The notes under the pieces were generated by a model. That model was not told the DNA's origin. It saw only the letters and a list, made by a program, of their open reading frames with translations, and did no database searches. Source: JBNJEA01 sp051745395 (GTDB lineage Bacteria > Desulfobacterota > Desulfobacteria > Desulfobacterales > Desulfosalsimonadaceae). From it: a DNA stretch of 9,428 nt. The translations under genes and the position numbers were made by a program. The stretch is from NCBI GenBank assembly GCA_051745395.1, contig JBNJEA010000116.1, forward strand, positions 1 through 9,428, read 5' to 3'. This document shows, in pieces, positions 6,889-9,428 of this stretch; the first letter of the stretch is position 1; the number at the start of each line of letters is the position of its first letter.

Positions 6889-8473
6889 CCCTCCCTCCCC
6901 TATTTAACCGCCTGTAAATTTTTTTATTCCGCCGGTAAATCTGTTTAAAAATTTGAAACCGGCCATCATAGAAGGCTTTATTGGCCGGATCGGGTTCGTA
7001 TTGCCCGTCGATGGCCACCGCATCGCCGATTTCAGGCAATGTCAGATACCCCGTGGCCAGAGATCCCAGCAGACCGGCGCCGCGGACATTGGCCAGGATG
7101 GGCTGGTTGACCTGGCAGATGGTGCGACCCCACACATCGGCAAGAATCTGACACCAGATCGCCGACGTCGCGCCGCCGCCGATGACCCGGATCGGATCGA
7201 GGCGGCGACTGACGAATTTTTCCACGCCTTCGAGCAACCAGCGGCCGTTAAAAGCCACGCCCTCCAGCACCGCCCGGACCAGATCCGCGCGGGTGTTTTC
7301 GAGGGACTGGTTGTAAAAGCCCGCCCGGACGTATGGGTCATCAATCGGGGTGCGCTCGCCGTAGAGCCAGGGGGTAAAGATCACGCCCCGGCTGCCGGCC
7401 GGCACCCCGGCCGCCATCCGGTCAAAACGGGCATAGAAATTGTCGACCGTACCGGCATACAAATCGTCGCGGGGGAAAAACAGCTTGTCGCGCAGATAGT
7501 TCAAACAGGCCCCGGCGGTTTCCTGTTCATTGGCGACAAAATAGCGGCCCGGCACCGCGGCGGGCAGGGAGGCAATGCCCCGAAGGACGTCGGTTTTTTT
7601 AAAGGGCACATGGCAGGTCAGCCACGCCGAGGTCCCGATATAAAAATGGGCCTGATAATCGGCCACCGCCCCGGCGCCGATGGCCGCGGCCTGAACGTCC
7701 GGGGTGCCCATGACCACCGAAACATCCAACGGCAGCCCCAGCTCTTCGGCCACCGATGATTGCAGCGGGCCAAGCACCTCAACCGCCGGCTTTAAATCCG
7801 GCAGCTTGTCGGCATCCATACCCGCCATGGCAATTAACCGGTCATCATAGGCGACCTTTTCGATATTGCGATTGTCCGTGACCCAGTGCAGGGCAATCGA
7901 ATCATAAGAGGCGGCAAAACGGCCGGTCAGCCGGTAATTGATGTAATCCTTGGGCTCTAAAAACTTGTACGTGCTGTGATAAATCTCCGGACAACGGGTT
8001 TTGAGATACAGGATGTGGGCAATGGGATCTTTTCCGGAACGGCCGGGCGCCCCGCCGGTTAAACGCAGCCAGAAAAACAGCTTGGTCACGGCGTAGCCCT
8101 CGACTTTGACCCATCCGTCGGTAATATGGCGGATCGCATCGCTGCCCCGGCTGTCAAGCCAGATCAAGGCGTTGGACAGCGGTCGGCCGGCCCGGTCCAC
8201 GGCCACCGTACCGGACCACTGGGTGGAACAACTGACCGCCACTACCTTTCCGGCGGCCCCTGCATTTCTTTCCAGCACCGCCCGGGCGGTACGGACAATG
8301 GTCTGCCACCACTGCTGCGGATCCTGTTCGGCGCCGCCGTCGGGCAGCAGGTACAAATCATTTTCCTCAAATGCCGAATCGATGATCTCGCCCGCCGTCG
8401 ATACCAGGGCGGTCTTGGGACCGGACGTGCCCAGATCAATGGCGAGCACATATTTTTCGGCAGTATGTGCCAT
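6884..8473 (-). CDS. FGGY-family carbohydrate kinase (xylulokinase-like)
   Basis: A 529-residue cytoplasmic sugar or polyol kinase of the FGGY family within the ASKHA ATPase fold. The N-terminal phosphate-binding loop is AIDLGTSGPKTAL (11-23). IWLDSRG (104-110) is the usual substrate-domain segment. GTPDVQAAAIGAG (256-268) carries Asp259 at the catalytic-base position. WLYGERTP (369-376) and the adenine-side IGGGATSAIWCQILADV (431-447) are typical of xylulokinase-like members. Length is normal for the family, and the substrate cannot be read from sequence; xylulose, ribulose or another polyol are all possible. It starts with ATG 17 nt after the lipoprotein stop, with only a poor ribosome site (AGAGAG abutting the ATG), so translational coupling is plausible. 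The last few residues (GGRD) and the stop codon come from the edge of the octamer array, suggesting that the repeat reshaped the C-terminus. Confidence 0.93.
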   Translation of the reverse strand: MAHTAEKYVLAIDLGTSGPKTALVSTAGEIIDSAFEENDLYLLPDGGAEQDPQQWWQTIVRTARAVLERNAGAAGKVVAVSCSTQWSGTVAVDRAGRPLSNALIWLDSRGSDAIRHITDGWVKVEGYAVTKLFFWLRLTGGAPGRSGKDPIAHILYLKTRCPEIYHSTYKFLEPKDYINYRLTGRFAASYDSIALHWVTDNRNIEKVAYDDRLIAMAGMDADKLPDLKPAVEVLGPLQSSVAEELGLPLDVSVVMGTPDVQAAAIGAGAVADYQAHFYIGTSAWLTCHVPFKKTDVLRGIASLPAAVPGRYFVANEQETAGACLNYLRDKLFFPRDDLYAGTVDNFYARFDRMAAGVPAGSRGVIFTPWLYGERTPIDDPYVRAGFYNQSLENTRADLVRAVLEGVAFNGRWLLEGVEKFVSRRLDPIRVIGGGATSAIWCQILADVWGRTICQVNQPILANVRGAGLLGSLATGYLTLPEIGDAVAIDGQYEPDPANKAFYDGRFQIFKQIYRRNKKIYRRLNRGGRD

Positions 8474-8490
8474 CTCTCTGCTAAACAGAT

Positions 8491-9087
8491 TTATTCTATC
8501 GGGGCTACGGCCGGGTACTGATACGTCATAGTAGTGTCCGGGGCCGACTCGGGCTGGATTTCAAGGGTGCCGGAAGAAAAATCATCCGGCAGCACTGCCG
8601 CCAGATTCAGTGCGCCTTCGGCATTGGTCTTGGCGGTGATGCTGATCTGCCGGGCTTTGTTGCGGATCACGAAAGACTCCTCCGCAGCGGGCTGCTGGCC
8701 GTTGCATGCCATCAATTTTCCCGTGTGGTACCGGGCAAGGGGTTCAACCTTGCGGCTTTCTTCGACAATGGCGTAGGAACGCAGGAGGTCAAAAAGGCCC
8801 AGCCCGAAAAACGGCATTTCAATAATGGCCATGTAGACGCCCCGGCGCTGTTTTTGGGCCACCCGGAGCTTTTGAACCAATTGCTTGCACATGGGGGTTT
8901 TTGCGACATATAGTATGCCGAATTGCCCCTGAAGCTGATAATCGTATTCGGCAAATTCGCCGACATGGGTATCGCCGTCGGCAAGCTTGGATTTCAGCGG
9001 CCCGAAATACGTCAGCACGCTTGAACAACCGGAGACGGAAATCATCAATAAAACGAGAAAAATCAGTCGAAAACCTGCGCGAATCAT
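8491..9087 (-). CDS. Predicted lipoprotein of unknown function
   Basis: I do not recognise a family. The 198 residues begin with a lipoprotein signal: basic MIRAGFR, a hydrophobic core LIFLVLLMI, and the lipobox SVSGC with Cys21 as the lipidation site. Residue +2 is Ser, so outer-membrane sorting is likely in a Gram-negative cell. The mature part has two further cysteines (Cys67, Cys128) that could pair in the periplasm, a hydrophobic stretch around 84-102 (VYMAIIEMPFFGLGLFDLL), and a C-terminal region (about 138-180) rich in alternating beta-type residues, perhaps a small beta-sandwich. I chose the ATG at 9087 because AAAGGA lies 6 nt upstream (9094-9099) and the signal peptide starts there; an upstream in-frame start at 9156 would place 23 extra residues before it. 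First gene of the probable operon with the kinase. Confidence 0.85.
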   Translation of the reverse strand: MIRAGFRLIFLVLLMISVSGCSSVLTYFGPLKSKLADGDTHVGEFAEYDYQLQGQFGILYVAKTPMCKQLVQKLRVAQKQRRGVYMAIIEMPFFGLGLFDLLRSYAIVEESRKVEPLARYHTGKLMACNGQQPAAEESFVIRNKARQISITAKTNAEGALNLAAVLPDDFSSGTLEIQPESAPDTTMTYQYPAVAPIE

Positions 9088-9140
9088 CGTAAATCCTTTC
9101 GTACCGAATGATTTACCGGCATGTCGAAGGGTTAAATGAA

Positions 9141-9156
9141 TTGACATAAATGTCAA
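9141..9156. promoter_or_regulatory. Perfect 16-bp palindrome, candidate operator
   Basis: TTGACAT (9141-9147) and ATGTCAA (9150-9156) are exact reverse complements separated by AA. TTGAC/GTCAA half-sites recall CRP/FNR-family sites (FNR uses TTGAT). It lies about +7 to +22 relative to the start predicted from the promoter at 9170-9198, where bound protein could block transcription. The regulator is not in the window. Confidence 0.55.
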
Positions 9157-9169
9157 ATATTAGTAAAAA

Positions 9170-9198
9170 TTCATAACAAATAGATACGATGATGACAA
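9170..9198 (-). promoter_or_regulatory. Candidate sigma70 promoter of the lipoprotein-kinase-lyase unit
   Basis: On the minus strand a -35 box TTGTCA (9193-9198) and a -10 box TATGAA (9170-9175) are separated by 17 bp, matching consensus at 5 of 6 and 4 of 6 positions. The expected start is near 9163, giving an untranslated leader of about 75 nt before the lipoprotein ATG. The surrounding DNA is AT-rich compared with the genes. Confidence 0.5.
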
Positions 9199-9200
9199 TC

Positions 9201-9328
9201 GAATTTTGATGGCAAAGCAAAAAGTCCAATATCTGCGTCCCCGATGCTCGGGATCTTCGATGCGCTGCCTCCCTCGAAATTTCACGTACGACCAAGTACG
9301 CTGCATTCCTCGGGATGCAGCGGCGCCT
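9201..9328. repeat. Dispersed intergenic repeat of Desulfobacteraceae type
   Basis: The stretch contains AAAAAGTCCAATATCTGCGT near its left end, GTACGACCAAGTAC near 9287-9300, and a 9-bp stem with one G-T pair (CTGCATTCC / GGGATGCAG, 9301-9320). I recall this combination as an abundant dispersed repeat in Desulfobacteraceae, usually ending in an inverted copy of the left end; that is memory, not a search result. Here the expected right end is not seen, because the sequence passes directly into the 32-bp array. Confidence 0.45.
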
Positions 9329-9428
9329 TGTCGAAGCGAAGCGGAGATCCCGTCCAACGGGGTCGAAGCGAAGCGGAGATCCCGTCCAACGGGGTCGAAG
9401 CGAAGCGGAGATCCCGTCCAACGGGGTC
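9329..9428. repeat. 32-bp tandem array, three units and the start of a fourth
   Basis: Units run 9329-9360, 9361-9392 and 9393-9424, with GGTC of a fourth at the window edge. Units 2 and 3 are identical; unit 1 differs at its first base only. Each unit contains GAAGCGAAGCGGAGATC and a mini-hairpin CCCGT-CCA-ACGGG that closes across the junction with the next unit. There are no spacers. The true length of the array is unknown because it leaves the window. Confidence 0.93.

Noticed and set aside
9113..9421. A 102-codon minus-strand frame at the right edge
   Set aside because: It is made of the 32-bp array and the dispersed repeat, and overlaps the predicted promoter and palindrome.
9329..9428. 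CRISPR array
   Set aside because: The 32-bp units are directly adjacent, with no spacers, and no cas gene is present.

Overview
The window reads as chromosomal DNA from an anaerobic bacterium, most likely a Desulfobacterota (deltaproteobacterial) sulfate reducer or close relative. The evidence is a homodimer-type pyruvate:ferredoxin oxidoreductase whose catalytic positions track the Desulfovibrio africanus enzyme almost residue for residue, a moderately high GC content, and intergenic DNA full of dispersed repeats of types I recall from Desulfobacteraceae genomes. The taxonomic call is inference; there is no rRNA or other phylogenetic marker here.

All five protein-coding genes lie on the minus strand, so the genetic order is right to left. 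From 9198 down to 5207 there is a probable transcription unit: a promoter with a perfect 16-bp palindrome just downstream of the expected start site, an outer-membrane-type lipoprotein of unknown function (8491-9087), an FGGY-family carbohydrate kinase (6884-8473, 17 nt after the lipoprotein), a 12-unit octamer array (6793-6888), a sphingosine-1-phosphate-lyase-like PLP enzyme (5260-6768, TTG start with a perfect AGGAGG), and a weak terminator (5207-5231). A kinase next to a lyase that cleaves phosphorylated amino-alcohols suggests a small phosphorylate-then-cleave module, but the substrate is unknown.

Next comes nifJ/por (1385-4933), a monocistronic pyruvate:ferredoxin oxidoreductase with a long GC-rich hairpin in its leader and a strong Rho-independent terminator (1301-1344). 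Same-orientation copies of a 'cgcaaag' repeat bracket this gene. The last gene is a YkgJ-type CxxCxxCC cysteine-cluster protein (111-755).

The intergenic DNA is the least ordinary part. The 587-bp gap at 798-1384 is a nested mosaic: an outer inverted repeat, four copies of a TIR-like motif arranged as two back-to-back elements, a palindrome in one and a 'cgcaaag' hairpin in the other. The right edge (9201-9428) carries a dispersed repeat that runs into a 32-bp tandem array continuing past the window. Positions 1-110 contain no gene that I can support. I see no CRISPR array, tRNA, rRNA, transposase or phage gene. The most interesting items are the lyase/kinase/lipoprotein cluster with its promoter palindrome, and the paired TIR elements.
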